A DNA stretch of 64,000 bases from Streptomyces spinosisporus. Its GTDB lineage: Bacteria; Actinomycetota; Actinomycetes; Streptomycetales; Streptomycetaceae. Under the pieces are notes generated by a model. That model was not told the origin of the DNA and made no database searches. It saw nothing but the letters and a program-made list of their open reading frames with translations. The position numbers and the translations under genes were made by a program. Numbering within the stretch: position 1 is the stretch's first letter; each line of letters starts with the position of its first letter. Location: contig NZ_JALDAX010000017.1 in assembly GCF_022698145.1 (NCBI RefSeq), positions 62,001 to 126,000 on the forward strand, written 5' to 3'. Positions 51,923-59,890 of this stretch are shown one piece after another.

Positions 51923-52648
51923 ATGGCCAAGCTCGAACTCCTCCCCGCCGTCGACGTCCGCGACGGACAGGCCGTCCGTCTCGTGCACGGCGAGTCCGGC
52001 ACGGAGACCTCGTACGGCTCCCCGCTCGAGGCCGCCCTCGCCTGGCAGCGCTCGGGGTCCGAGTGGCTGCACCTGGTCGACCTGGACGCCGCGTTCGGCA
52101 CGGGTGACAACCGCGCGCTGATCGCCGAGGTCGCGAAGGCGATGGACATCAAGGTGGAGCTGTCCGGCGGCATCCGCGACGACGCCTCGCTGGCGGCGGC
52201 CCTCGCCACCGGCTGCACCCGGGTGAACCTGGGCACGGCCGCCCTGGAGACCCCGGAGTGGGTCGCCAAGGTCATCTCCGAGCACGGCGACAAGATCGCG
52301 GTCGGTCTCGACGTACGCGGCACGACCCTGCGCGGCCGCGGCTGGACCCGGGACGGCGGCGACCTCTACGAGACGCTGGAGCGCCTCGACAAGGAGGGCT
52401 GCGCGCGCTACGTCGTCACCGACATCGCCAAGGACGGCACCCTCAAGGGCCCCAACCTGGAGCTGCTGCGCAACGTCTGCGCGGCGACCGACCGCCCGGT
52501 GGTGGCCTCCGGCGGCGTGTCGTCCCTGGACGACCTGCGCGCCATCGCCGAGCTGGTACCCCTCGGTGTCGAGGGCGCCATCGTCGGGAAGGCCCTGTAC
52601 GCGAAGGCGTTCACCCTGGAAGAGGCCTTGGAGGCGGTAGCCCAGTGA
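51923..52648 (+). CDS. priA: Bifunctional HisA/TrpF isomerase PriA
   Basis: A 241-residue TIM barrel isomerising ProFAR (histidine pathway) and, in actinobacteria, also phosphoribosyl anthranilate (tryptophan pathway). Asp11 and Asp130 are the catalytic pair; Arg19, Ser81 and Arg139, positions linked to dual activity in the Streptomyces coelicolor enzyme, are all present. ATG 51923 lies three bases after hisH. No trpF occurs in the window although trpE, trpC, trpB and trpA do, which fits the dual role. Confidence 0.94.
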   Translation: MAKLELLPAVDVRDGQAVRLVHGESGTETSYGSPLEAALAWQRSGSEWLHLVDLDAAFGTGDNRALIAEVAKAMDIKVELSGGIRDDASLAAALATGCTRVNLGTAALETPEWVAKVISEHGDKIAVGLDVRGTTLRGRGWTRDGGDLYETLERLDKEGCARYVVTDIAKDGTLKGPNLELLRNVCAATDRPVVASGGVSSLDDLRAIAELVPLGVEGAIVGKALYAKAFTLEEALEAVAQ

Positions 52649-53043
52649 GCGATCTACGACGGGTGGCGAGCGGTGCGCCCTGGGAGGAGACGTTCGGCTA
52701 CTCCCGCGCGGTCGAGCTGCCGAACGGCCTGGTGCTGGTCTCCGGCTGCACGTCCATCGTGGACGGCGAGATCGCCGGGGGCGGCCCGTACGAGCAGGCG
52801 GTCAACGCCTTCAACGTCGCGCTGGAGGCGCTGGGCCAGGTGGGACTGGGCCGCGACGACGTCGTGCGGACGCGCATGTACATCACGCACGCCCGGGACG
52901 TGGAGGACGTCGGGCGGGCCCACAAGGAGCTGTTCGACGCCGTCCGCCCCGCCGCATCCATGATCATCGTCTCCGGCTTCGTGGACCCAAGCCTGGTCGT
53001 CGAGGTCGAGGTGGAGGCGTACCGAGGGGACACCGCAGCATGA
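52645..53043 (+). CDS. RidA/YjgF-family protein
   Basis: A 132-residue RidA-like protein, a family that hydrolyses reactive enamine/imine intermediates from PLP enzymes. FGYSRAVELPNGLVLVSGCT, QAVNAFNVALEALGQVG and DVVRTRMYITHARDVE are recognisable, as is the conserved Arg in RTRMYIT. GTG 52645 overlaps the priA stop and hisF overlaps its own stop, so it is translated as part of the his operon. It may protect the pathway from enamine damage; that is inference. Confidence 0.88.
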   Translation: MSDLRRVASGAPWEETFGYSRAVELPNGLVLVSGCTSIVDGEIAGGGPYEQAVNAFNVALEALGQVGLGRDDVVRTRMYITHARDVEDVGRAHKELFDAVRPAASMIIVSGFVDPSLVVEVEVEAYRGDTAA

Positions 53044-53795
53044 CCCTGGCCGTACGAGTCATCCCCTGCCTGGACGTGGACAACGGCCGGGTCGTCAAGG
53101 GGGTCAACTTCCAGAACCTGCGCGACGCGGGCGACCCCGTCGAGATGGCCAAGGTGTACGACGCCGAGGGCGCCGACGAGCTGACGTTCCTCGACATCAC
53201 CGCGTCGTCGGGCAACCGCGAGACGACGTACGACGTGGTGCGCCGTACGGCCGAGCAGGTGTTCATCCCGCTGACGGTGGGCGGCGGTGTGCGCACCGCC
53301 GAGGACGTGGACAAGCTGCTGCGGGCGGGCGCGGACAAGGTCGGTGTGAACACCGCGGCCATCGCGCGCCCCGACCTGATCCGCGAGATCGCGGAGCGCT
53401 TCGGGCGGCAGGTGCTGGTGCTGTCGGTGGACGCGCGCAGGACCGAGGGCGGCACCTTCGAGGTCACCACGCACGGCGGCCGCAAGGGCACCGGCATCGA
53501 CGCCGTCGAGTGGGCCCACCGGGCCGCCGAGCTGGGCGCGGGCGAGATCCTGCTCAACTCGATGGACGCGGACGGCACGAAGGACGGCTACGACCTGGAG
53601 ATGATCGCGGCCGTCCGCAAGCACGTGACGGTCCCGGTGATCGCGTCCGGCGGCGCCGGCAGGCTCGCCGACTTCCCGCCGGCGATCGCGGCGGGCGCGG
53701 ACGCGGTGCTGGCGGCGTCGGTCTTCCACTTCGGCGACCTGCGGATCGGCGAGGTGAAGGGGGAGCTGCGGGGCGCCGGGCACCCTGTGCGGTAG
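53040..53795 (+). CDS. hisF: Imidazole glycerol phosphate synthase, cyclase subunit
   Basis: A 251-residue TIM barrel that uses HisH-derived ammonia to form IGP and AICAR. VIPCLDVDNGRVVKGVNF carries catalytic Asp12; the second catalytic Asp is in ILLNSMDADGTKDGYD; phosphate sites TVGGGVRT and IASGGAG are present. ATG 53040 overlaps the ridA stop. Last gene of the operon, followed by a hairpin. hisI is separate, 2.7 kb downstream. Confidence 0.96.
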   Translation: MTLAVRVIPCLDVDNGRVVKGVNFQNLRDAGDPVEMAKVYDAEGADELTFLDITASSGNRETTYDVVRRTAEQVFIPLTVGGGVRTAEDVDKLLRAGADKVGVNTAAIARPDLIREIAERFGRQVLVLSVDARRTEGGTFEVTTHGGRKGTGIDAVEWAHRAAELGAGEILLNSMDADGTKDGYDLEMIAAVRKHVTVPVIASGGAGRLADFPPAIAAGADAVLAASVFHFGDLRIGEVKGELRGAGHPVR

Positions 53796-53806
53796 TACGT
53801 CGAGCC

Positions 53807-53832
53807 AGCCCCGGCCGGTCCTGGCCGGGGCT
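53807..53832 (+). terminator. Terminator hairpin after hisF
   Basis: AGCCCCGGCC (53807-53816) pairs with GGCCGGGGCT (53823-53832) across a 6-base loop, 11 bases after the hisF stop. The GC-rich stem has no T-tract, as is common in this genome. It isolates the his operon from the palindromic promoter that follows. Confidence 0.65.
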
Positions 53833-53839
53833 CGCTTGT

Positions 53840-53901
53840 CGCTAAATGCGAAAGAGAAGTTGCGCAAAATCGATTGCGCAACTTCTCTTTCGCATTTAGC
53901 G
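53840..53901. promoter_or_regulatory. Perfect 62-bp palindromic operator before the ArsR-type gene
   Basis: Arms 53840-53867 and 53874-53901 are 28 bp each with no mismatch, around a 6-base centre. Each arm contains TTGCGCAA (itself palindromic). The right arm carries the promoter of the regulator gene. It is AT-richer than its surroundings. The arrangement predicts autoregulation by the downstream repressor. Confidence 0.75.
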
Positions 53902-53902
53902 T
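53874..53902 (+). promoter_or_regulatory. Promoter of the ArsR-type regulator, within the palindrome
   Basis: TTGCGC (53874-53879), 17 bases, then TAGCGT (53897-53902), seven bases before ATG 53910. The -35 and nearly all of the -10 lie inside the palindrome's right arm, so a bound repressor would block polymerase. The transcript should be leaderless. Confidence 0.6.
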
Positions 53903-53909
53903 CGCATGC

Positions 53910-54500
53910 ATGGCTGACAGCGAGAGGGACCGGCGCATCAAGGACGTGGGCACGCTCAAGGCGCTCGCCCACCCCCTGCGCGTCCAGCTCTACCGACTGC
54001 TGACCATCGCGCGGACAGCGACCGCCTCCCAGCTCGCCGACCAGGTCGACGAGGCCGTCTCGCTGGTCAGCTACCACCTGCGCAAGCTGGCCGAGCACGG
54101 GCTGATCGAGGAGGCCGAGCCGGGGAGCGGGGACGGCCGTGAGCGGTGGTGGCAGCCCGCGTCCGAGGGCGTGAGCATCCGTGACGAGGACTTCAGGGAC
54201 GCCCCGGAGAAGGCCGCAGCGCACACCGCCGCCAGCCGCCTCTTCTTCGAGCAGCGCGTCGAGATGTACCGGCGCTACCTCGACGAACGCGCGCACTGGA
54301 GCGACGCGTGGACGACCGCCTCCGAATCCGCGGAGTGGCTGCTGCGCCTGACCTCGGACGAACTGGCCGAACTGGCCAAGGAGATGTACGCCGTCGTACG
54401 CCGGTACGAGGAGCGCGGACGCGCCGCCGTCGCCGCGGGCGACACCGAGGGCCGCGAGAACGTGGCGGTGCACACCTATGGCTTCCCGTTCCGTGTCTGA
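53910..54500 (+). CDS. ArsR-type winged-helix transcriptional regulator
   Basis: A 196-residue regulator. The N-terminal helix-turn-helix (about residues 15-80: LKALAHPLRVQLYRLLTI, TASQLADQVDEAVSLVSYHL, RKLAEHGLIEEA) is of the ArsR/HTH_20 type. The C-terminal half is helical and charged with no cysteine metal site, so it probably senses an organic ligand or stress rather than metal. ATG 53910 is leaderless-type. It overlaps the exporter gene by 23 bases and probably represses both through the 62-bp palindrome. Confidence 0.88.
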   Translation: MADSERDRRIKDVGTLKALAHPLRVQLYRLLTIARTATASQLADQVDEAVSLVSYHLRKLAEHGLIEEAEPGSGDGRERWWQPASEGVSIRDEDFRDAPEKAAAHTAASRLFFEQRVEMYRRYLDERAHWSDAWTTASESAEWLLRLTSDELAELAKEMYAVVRRYEERGRAAVAAGDTEGRENVAVHTYGFPFRV

Positions 54501-55731
54501 GACCGCGACAGCCGTCGCACTTCCCGCCCACCGCGACACCAACGTCCTGCGCTGGCTCGCCGCCTTCACCTTCTCGATGGTCGGCGACAGCGTCTACTAC
54601 ATCGCGCTGTCCTGGGCCGCCGTACAGACCGGTACGCCCTCACAGGCCGGGCTGGTGATGACGGCGAGCGCGCTGCCGCGGGCGCTGCTGATGCTCGGTG
54701 GCGGGGTGATCGCCGACCGTCTGGGGCCGCGACGCGTGGTGATCGGCAGCGACGCCGTGCGCTGCGCGGCCGTCCTCGCGGTGGCCGCCCTGCTCGTCCT
54801 GACCAGCCCCGGTCTGTGGCCGCTGGCCCTGCTCGCCCTGGTCTTCGGCACCGTCGACGCGGTGTTCCTGCCGGCCGTGGGTGCCCTCCCCGCGCGCGTG
54901 ACGAACCGTGACCAGCTCGCGCGCGTGCAGGGCATGCGGGGACTCGCGATCCGGTTCGCGAGCGTGGTCGGCGGACCGCTCGGCGGGCTCGGGTTGGCGC
55001 TCGGCGGGGCGACGGCGGCGTTCGGCCTCGCGGGACTGCTGATCGCCGTGTCCGTGCCGCTGCTGGTCTCGGTGCGCATACGCGAGCTGCCACCGGACGA
55101 CACGGTGGGCACACACAATGCCACCGCCCGGCAGGACCTCGTGGCAGGACTGCGCCACATCCGCCGGCACCCCGTGCTCGCGCCGCTGATGGCGGCCATA
55201 GCCCTCGGCGACCTCGGCTTCGTCGGCCCGCTCAACGTCGGTCTGACCCTGCTGTGCGACGAACGCGGCTGGGGCGCGGCCGGGATGGGCTGGGTGCTCG
55301 CCGGGTTCGGCGTCGGCGCGGGCGCCGCCTCGCTGCTGCTGACCGTGCGCGGACGGCTGCCGCACGCCGGGCGGGTCGCCGGCTGGTCGATCCTGGCGGG
55401 CTCGGTGGCGGTCGGCACGCTCGCGTTCGCGCCGACCGTCGTCCTCGCCGTCGGAACAGCCCTGCTGATCGGCCTGCTCACCGGACTCAGCGGCGCGATG
55501 TGCGGGGCCCTGCTGCAGACCCACGCCGACCCGGCGTACCTGGGCCGGGTGACCGCCGTCTCCAGCCTGGTCAGCCTCGGTCTCACCCCGCTCAGCATGC
55601 CCCTGTCCGCCACCGCGATCGGCGCGTGGGGAACCGGTCCCGTCTTCGTGGTCAGCGCGCTCGTGTGCGGGCTCGGCGGAGTGGTCGCCCTGGCCGTGCC
55701 CGGCCTGCGCCGCGCCGAGCTGCCCCGCTGA
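54478..55731 (+). CDS. MFS efflux transporter
   Basis: A 417-residue protein with about twelve membrane segments, similar in layout to MFS exporters of the enterobactin-exporter/macrolide-efflux kind. The loop after segment 2 (GGGVIADRLGPRRVVIGSD) matches motif A of the family. ATG 54478 lies within the end of the regulator gene, so the two are co-translated. The pair looks like a ligand-inducible efflux cassette; the substrate is unknown. It converges on the TIGR03085 gene with 16 bases between stops. Confidence 0.88.
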   Translation: MASRSVSETATAVALPAHRDTNVLRWLAAFTFSMVGDSVYYIALSWAAVQTGTPSQAGLVMTASALPRALLMLGGGVIADRLGPRRVVIGSDAVRCAAVLAVAALLVLTSPGLWPLALLALVFGTVDAVFLPAVGALPARVTNRDQLARVQGMRGLAIRFASVVGGPLGGLGLALGGATAAFGLAGLLIAVSVPLLVSVRIRELPPDDTVGTHNATARQDLVAGLRHIRRHPVLAPLMAAIALGDLGFVGPLNVGLTLLCDERGWGAAGMGWVLAGFGVGAGAASLLLTVRGRLPHAGRVAGWSILAGSVAVGTLAFAPTVVLAVGTALLIGLLTGLSGAMCGALLQTHADPAYLGRVTAVSSLVSLGLTPLSMPLSATAIGAWGTGPVFVVSALVCGLGGVVALAVPGLRRAELPR

Positions 55732-55747
55732 CGCGGGATGCGGGCTT

Positions 55748-56383
55748 CTAGATGCCCAGCTGCTTCGTCTCGTGCAGCTTGGCCACCGCGTCCTTCTCGC
55801 CCTCCAGCTGCACGTCGGCGGCGTCCTGACGGCCGTAGGAGAAGAGCAGGAGCTCCGACGGTTCGCCGGTGACCGTCACCACGGGTGTGCCGCGGTGGGC
55901 GACCGCGGTCTGGCCGTCCGGGCGGCGCAGGACCAGGCCCGTCGGGGTGCCGCGGCCCATCAGCCGGGCCGAGCGTTCGAGGCGGGACCACAGGGCGTCC
56001 TGGAACACCCCGTCGAGTTCGCGCGGCGTCCAGTCGGGCTGCGCACGGCGGACGTCCTCGGTGTGGACGTAGAACTCCACCGTGTTCGACATCTCGTCGA
56101 CCTGCTTGAGCTGGAAGGGCGAGAACCGCGGCGGACCGGTGCGGATGAGCTGGATCAGCTCCTCGTACGGCTTCGAGGCGAACTCCGCCATCACCCGTTC
56201 CAGGCGTGGCGCGAGCTGCTTGATCAGGATGCCGCCGGCGGCATCGGGGCGACGCTCGCGCACCACCACGTGCGCGGCGAGATCACGGGTCTGCCAGCCC
56301 TCGCAGAGGGTCGGGGCGTCCGGGCCCTCGGCCTCCAACAGGTCGGCCAGGAGAAGTCGTTCACGCTTGGCGAAAGTCGACAT
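55748..56383 (-). CDS. TIGR03085-family metal-binding protein (MDMPI-like)
   Basis: A 211-residue protein of the actinobacterial TIGR03085 family, related to mycothiol-dependent maleylpyruvate isomerase and DinB. The N-terminal helix MSTFAKRERLLLADLLEAEG, CEGWQTRDLAAHVVVRE with a likely metal-ligand His, and EFYVHTEDVRRAQP are typical. ATG 56383 lies six bases after TAGGCT on the minus strand, a leaderless-type start. Divergent from hisI across 83 bases. A mycothiol-linked role is possible but unproven. Confidence 0.83.
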   Translation of the reverse strand: MSTFAKRERLLLADLLEAEGPDAPTLCEGWQTRDLAAHVVVRERRPDAAGGILIKQLAPRLERVMAEFASKPYEELIQLIRTGPPRFSPFQLKQVDEMSNTVEFYVHTEDVRRAQPDWTPRELDGVFQDALWSRLERSARLMGRGTPTGLVLRRPDGQTAVAHRGTPVVTVTGEPSELLLFSYGRQDAADVQLEGEKDAVAKLHETKQLGI

Positions 56384-56466
56384 GCAGTCAGCCTACGACC
56401 ACCCTCCGGGTCCGCCCAGTGGACGCGGCGCCGTGACTGTCGGTGCCGCGCGGCACAATGGCACCC

Positions 56467-56859
56467 ATGACCAGCACGCCACCGGCCGGCAGCCTCGACC
56501 CGGAGATCGTCGCGCGCCTCAAGCGCAGCGCCGACGGTCTCGTCCCCGCCATCGCCCAGCAGTACGACACCGGTGAGGTGCTCATGCTCGGCTGGATGGA
56601 CGACGAGGCGCTGCACCGCACCCTCACGACCGGCCGCTGCACCTACTGGTCGCGCAGCCGCCAGGAGTACTGGGTCAAGGGCGACACCTCCGGCCACTTC
56701 CAGTGGGTGAAGTCCGTCGCGCTGGACTGCGACGCCGACAGCGTGCTGGTCAAGGTGGACCAGGTCGGCGCCGCCTGCCACACCGGCGCGCGCACCTGCT
56801 TCGACGAGGACGTGCTCCTCAAGGACGCCGATTCGGGCGCGTCCGGCCCGGATCAGTAA
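56467..56859 (+). CDS. hisI: Phosphoribosyl-AMP cyclohydrolase
   Basis: A 130-residue monofunctional HisI (no fused HisE). GEVLMLGWMDDEALHRTLTT, YWSRSRQEYWVKGDTSGHFQ and the zinc-binding DCDADSVLVKVDQVGAACHTG pattern (Cys and Asp ligands, read in parts) are intact. ATG 56467 lies seven bases after CACAAT, so it is probably leaderless. It is separated from the main his operon by the efflux cassette and runs straight into trpE. Confidence 0.95.
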   Translation: MTSTPPAGSLDPEIVARLKRSADGLVPAIAQQYDTGEVLMLGWMDDEALHRTLTTGRCTYWSRSRQEYWVKGDTSGHFQWVKSVALDCDADSVLVKVDQVGAACHTGARTCFDEDVLLKDADSGASGPDQ

Positions 56860-56870
56860 GGTCAGCCGCC

Positions 56871-58352
56871 ATGGACCTCGAGACCTTCCGCAAGCTGGCC
56901 ACCGACCGCCGTGTCATCCCCGTCACGCGCAAGCTCCTCGCCGACGGCGACACCCCGGTCGCGCTCTACCGCAAGCTCGCCGCCGAGCGCCCCGGCACCT
57001 TCCTGCTGGAGTCCGCGGAGAACGGCCGCTCCTGGTCCCGGTACTCCTTCGTGGGCGTCCGCTCCGCCGCCACGCTCACCGCGCGCGACGGCCAGGCCCA
57101 CTGGCTCGGCACCCCGCCGGTCGGCGTCCCCGTCGACGGCGACCCGCTGGCCGCCCTGCGCGCCACCATCGAGGCCCTGCACACCCCGCACCAGGAGGAC
57201 CTGCCGCCCTTCACCGGCGGCATGGTCGGCTATCTCGGCTACGACATCGTGCGCCGCCTGGAGAAGATCGGTCCCGGCGAGCGGGACGACCTGAAGCTGC
57301 CCGAGCTGACCATGCTCCTCACCAGCGACCTCGCGGTCATGGACCACTGGGAGGGCTCGGTCCTGCTGATCTCCAACGCGATCAACCACAACGACCTGGA
57401 GACGGGCGTCGACGAGGCCCACGCCGACGCGGTCGCCCGCCTCGACGCCATGGAGGCGGACCTGACACGAGCGGTCGCCCAGCCGCCCGCCGTCCTGCCG
57501 CCCTCCGAACTCCCCGAGTACACCGCCCTGTGGGGCGGCCCCGACTTCCAGGAGGCCGTCGAGGACGTCAAGGAGCGCATCCGCGCGGGCGAGGCCTTCC
57601 AGGTCGTCCCCTCGCAGCGCTTCGAGACACCGTGCACGGCCAGCGCGCTGGACGTCTACCGCGTGCTCCGGGCGACGAACCCCTCGCCGTACATGTACCT
57701 CTTCCGCTTCGACGGCTTCGACGTCGTGGGCTCGTCCCCCGAGGCCCTGGTGAAGGTCGAGGACGGACAGGCCATGGTCCACCCCATCGCCGGCACCCGG
57801 CCGCGCGGGGCGACCCCGCAGGAGGACCAGGCCCTCGCCGACGAACTGATGGCCGACCCCAAGGAGCGCGCCGAGCACCTGATGCTGGTCGACCTCGGCC
57901 GCAACGACCTGGGGCGGGTCTGCGCACCGGGCTCCGTCGAGGTCGTCGACTTCATGTCCGTCGAGCGGTATTCGCACGTGATGCACATCGTCTCGACGGT
58001 CACCGGAAAGGTCGCGGACGGCCGCACCGCCTTCGACGTCCTGACGGCCTGCTTCCCGGCCGGCACCCTCTCCGGTGCCCCCAAGCCCCGCGCCATGCAG
58101 ATCATCGACGAACTCGAGCCGTCCCGCCGGGGGCTGTACGGCGGCTGCGTCGGGTACCTGGACTTCGCGGGCGACTCCGACACCGCCATCGCCATCCGCA
58201 CCGCCCTGCTGCGCGGCGGCACGGCCTACGTCCAGGCGGGCGCCGGCATCGTCGCCGACTCCGACCCGGTCGCCGAGGACCAGGAGTGCCGCAACAAGGC
58301 GGCGGCCGTCCTGCGCGCGGTGCACACGGCGAACCGGCTGGGCGGCAAGTAG
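56871..58352 (+). CDS. trpE: Anthranilate synthase component I
   Basis: A 493-residue chorismate-using enzyme, first step of tryptophan synthesis. The N-terminal feedback-site motif LLESAENGRSWSRYSF, the chorismate-binding PIAGTRPRG, DLGRNDLGRVC and FPAGTLSGAPKPRAM are present. The glutaminase (TrpG) is not fused and not in this window. ATG 56871 lies 11 bases after hisI, with TAAGGT eight bases upstream overlapping the hisI stop. No Trp-rich leader peptide or attenuator precedes it here. Confidence 0.96.
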   Translation: MDLETFRKLATDRRVIPVTRKLLADGDTPVALYRKLAAERPGTFLLESAENGRSWSRYSFVGVRSAATLTARDGQAHWLGTPPVGVPVDGDPLAALRATIEALHTPHQEDLPPFTGGMVGYLGYDIVRRLEKIGPGERDDLKLPELTMLLTSDLAVMDHWEGSVLLISNAINHNDLETGVDEAHADAVARLDAMEADLTRAVAQPPAVLPPSELPEYTALWGGPDFQEAVEDVKERIRAGEAFQVVPSQRFETPCTASALDVYRVLRATNPSPYMYLFRFDGFDVVGSSPEALVKVEDGQAMVHPIAGTRPRGATPQEDQALADELMADPKERAEHLMLVDLGRNDLGRVCAPGSVEVVDFMSVERYSHVMHIVSTVTGKVADGRTAFDVLTACFPAGTLSGAPKPRAMQIIDELEPSRRGLYGGCVGYLDFAGDSDTAIAIRTALLRGGTAYVQAGAGIVADSDPVAEDQECRNKAAAVLRAVHTANRLGGK

Positions 58353-58389
58353 GCGCGCTTCGCGCGCGATGGGGCGCTTCTCACGTGAG

Positions 58390-58413
58390 CCCCGGGTGAC
58401 GGTTCACCCGGGG
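58390..58413 (+). terminator. Hairpin after trpE
   Basis: CCCCGGGTGA (58390-58399) and TCACCCGGGG (58404-58413) form a perfect 10-bp stem with a CGGT loop, 37 bases after the trpE stop and 20 bases before the next start. It may terminate or attenuate transcription between trpE and the membrane gene. Confidence 0.55.
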
Positions 58414-58433
58414 TACGGGTGATAGTGGAGTAC

Positions 58434-59066
58434 GTGACAGCTGTTCCTCACCCCCGTTCCGAAGCCGGCGGCCCCGCGCGGGCCGGCCGCCGAAGTCTCG
58501 CCCTGGCCCTGCTGTGCGGTGCGCTCGGCGCGGCCGTCGCGCTGCTCTCCACCCGGCAGCGCTGGTCGGAGGGCACCACCACGGTGGCCGGCGGCGCCTT
58601 CTCCCTGACCGCCAAGGGCAGCGACGTCACGGGTGTGCCCGCGGCGCTCGCCATAGTGGGCCTCGCCGCGCTCGTCGCCGTCTTCGCCGTCCGCAAGGCC
58701 GGCCGGCTGCTGGTGGCGGCCCTGCTCGCGCTCTCCGGCGCCGGCACCATCGCCGCCGCCCTGCTGGGCGTCTCCGACACCTCCGCGCTCGACGAGCAGG
58801 CCGCGAAGGCCGCCGGCGACACCTCGGCCACCGTGGACGCCCTCTCCCACACCGCCTGGCCCTACGTCGCGGCAGCGGGCGGCGCCCTCCTCCTCGTCGC
58901 CGGCCTCCTCGCCCTGCGCTACGGCCGGCAGTGGCCCGCCATGTCCGGCCGCTACGAGCGCGCGGGCGCCCCGAAGCCCCGCCGCAGGACAGCGCCCACC
59001 GACCCCGACCGCCCCGAGGACATCTGGAAGGCCCTCGACCGCGGCGAGGACCCCACCGGAGCGTGA
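58434..59066 (+). CDS. TIGR02234-family tryptophan-region membrane protein
   Basis: A 210-residue membrane protein of the TIGR02234 family, found next to trp genes in actinobacteria. Four hydrophobic segments (about 20-38, 65-82, 88-110, 143-163), an RWSEGTTTV-type loop after the first, and a charged C-terminal tail ending EDIWKALDRGEDPTGA. GTG 58434 lies seven bases after GATAGT; a GTG five codons earlier overlaps that -10 and is less likely. The role is unknown. Its stop codon lies in the first unit of the 43-bp repeat array. Confidence 0.85.
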   Translation: MTAVPHPRSEAGGPARAGRRSLALALLCGALGAAVALLSTRQRWSEGTTTVAGGAFSLTAKGSDVTGVPAALAIVGLAALVAVFAVRKAGRLLVAALLALSGAGTIAAALLGVSDTSALDEQAAKAAGDTSATVDALSHTAWPYVAAAGGALLLVAGLLALRYGRQWPAMSGRYERAGAPKPRRRTAPTDPDRPEDIWKALDRGEDPTGA

Positions 59067-59440
59067 CCGCTCCGCGGAGGGCGGGGGCGGTTTTCGCGGG
59101 GGCGTGATTGCTGCGCGTGGTGGGTGGGTGTGGGTTTTGCGGGCGGGTGATTGCTGCGGGTGGCGGGCGGGTTCGGTTTTCGCGGGTGCGTGATCGCTGC
59201 GCGTGGCGGGCGGATTCGGTCTCCACGGGTGCGTGATCGCTGTGCGGGTGGGCGTGGTTTTCGCGGGCGGGTGATCGCTGCGCGCGGAGGGCCGGTTCGG
59301 TCTCCGTGGGCGCGTGACCGCTCCGTACGGAAGGCGGGTTCGGGTCTGCATGGGCGCGTGACCGCTCCGCGCGGAGGACGGGTTCGGGCCTGCACGGGCG
59401 CGTGACCGCCCCGCGCCGCGGGCCGGGTTCGATCCACCGG
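59063..59440. repeat. Nine imperfect 43-bp tandem repeats
   Basis: Units begin with GTGA at 59063, 59104, 59147, 59190, 59233, 59271, 59314, 59358 and 59402 (spacing 41, 43, 43, 43, 38, 43, 44, 44). The shared core is GTGAYYGCT, then a G-rich stretch, GGGTTCGG and TCCRYGGGCGC-like ends. The period is not a multiple of three, so no single protein frame explains it. The rest of the 517-base gap (59441-59583) holds a diverged pair of GGAGYCGACGCGCGAGG repeats and the upstream region of the next gene. Confidence 0.85.
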
Positions 59441-59583
59441 AGCCGACGCGCGAGGCGTCGCGTTGCGGTCCCCGTCGGAGTCGACGCGCGAGGGGACACC
59501 CCCGAGCGGCGCGCTCGCGTGCGTGCGGGACAATGTTTGTGAGCGTCCGGCTCAGACACGAAAACAGCAATGAGGAGCAAGCA

Positions 59584-59844
59584 ATGGCGGGCAGCAGCCA
59601 CGGTCACACCCCGGCCGCCTGGACCGGTGTCATGATCGCGTTCGTCGGTTTCTGCGTCTCCGGCGCCTTCATGGTGATGGCTCAGCCCGCGGGCTTCTGG
59701 GCCGGCATGGGCATCGTGGTCGTCGGCGGTGTCGTCGGCTGGATCATGAGCGCGATGGGCATGGGACAGCCGAAGGACGCCCACAAGGACTTCCAGGAGG
59801 CGCTGGCGCAGAGCCAGGCCGCCGCGGGCGCGACCAAGAGCTGA
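59584..59844 (+). CDS. HGxxPAAW-family small membrane protein
   Basis: An 86-residue protein. The N-terminal SSHGHTPAAWTG contains the HGxxPAAW signature of an actinobacterial family; two hydrophobic segments follow (about 15-35 and 42-60), then an Ala/Gln-rich polar tail. ATG 59584 has GAGGAG six bases upstream. It is regularly found in the trp region of Streptomyces. The function is unknown; a GACAAT at 59529-59534 could be its -10. Confidence 0.85.
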   Translation: MAGSSHGHTPAAWTGVMIAFVGFCVSGAFMVMAQPAGFWAGMGIVVVGGVVGWIMSAMGMGQPKDAHKDFQEALAQSQAAAGATKS

Positions 59845-59890
59845 CCAGCACGGCTTTCGCGCGTACCCCTGCGCACCCCCGCGTACCCCT

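Noticed and set aside
58369..58422. 17-codon leader peptide after trpE
   Set aside because: It has no Trp codons and no convincing ribosome-binding site; it only happens to span the hairpin.
59063..59440. CRISPR array
   Set aside because: The repeats are contiguous and degenerate, with no unique spacers between conserved repeats, and no cas genes are nearby.
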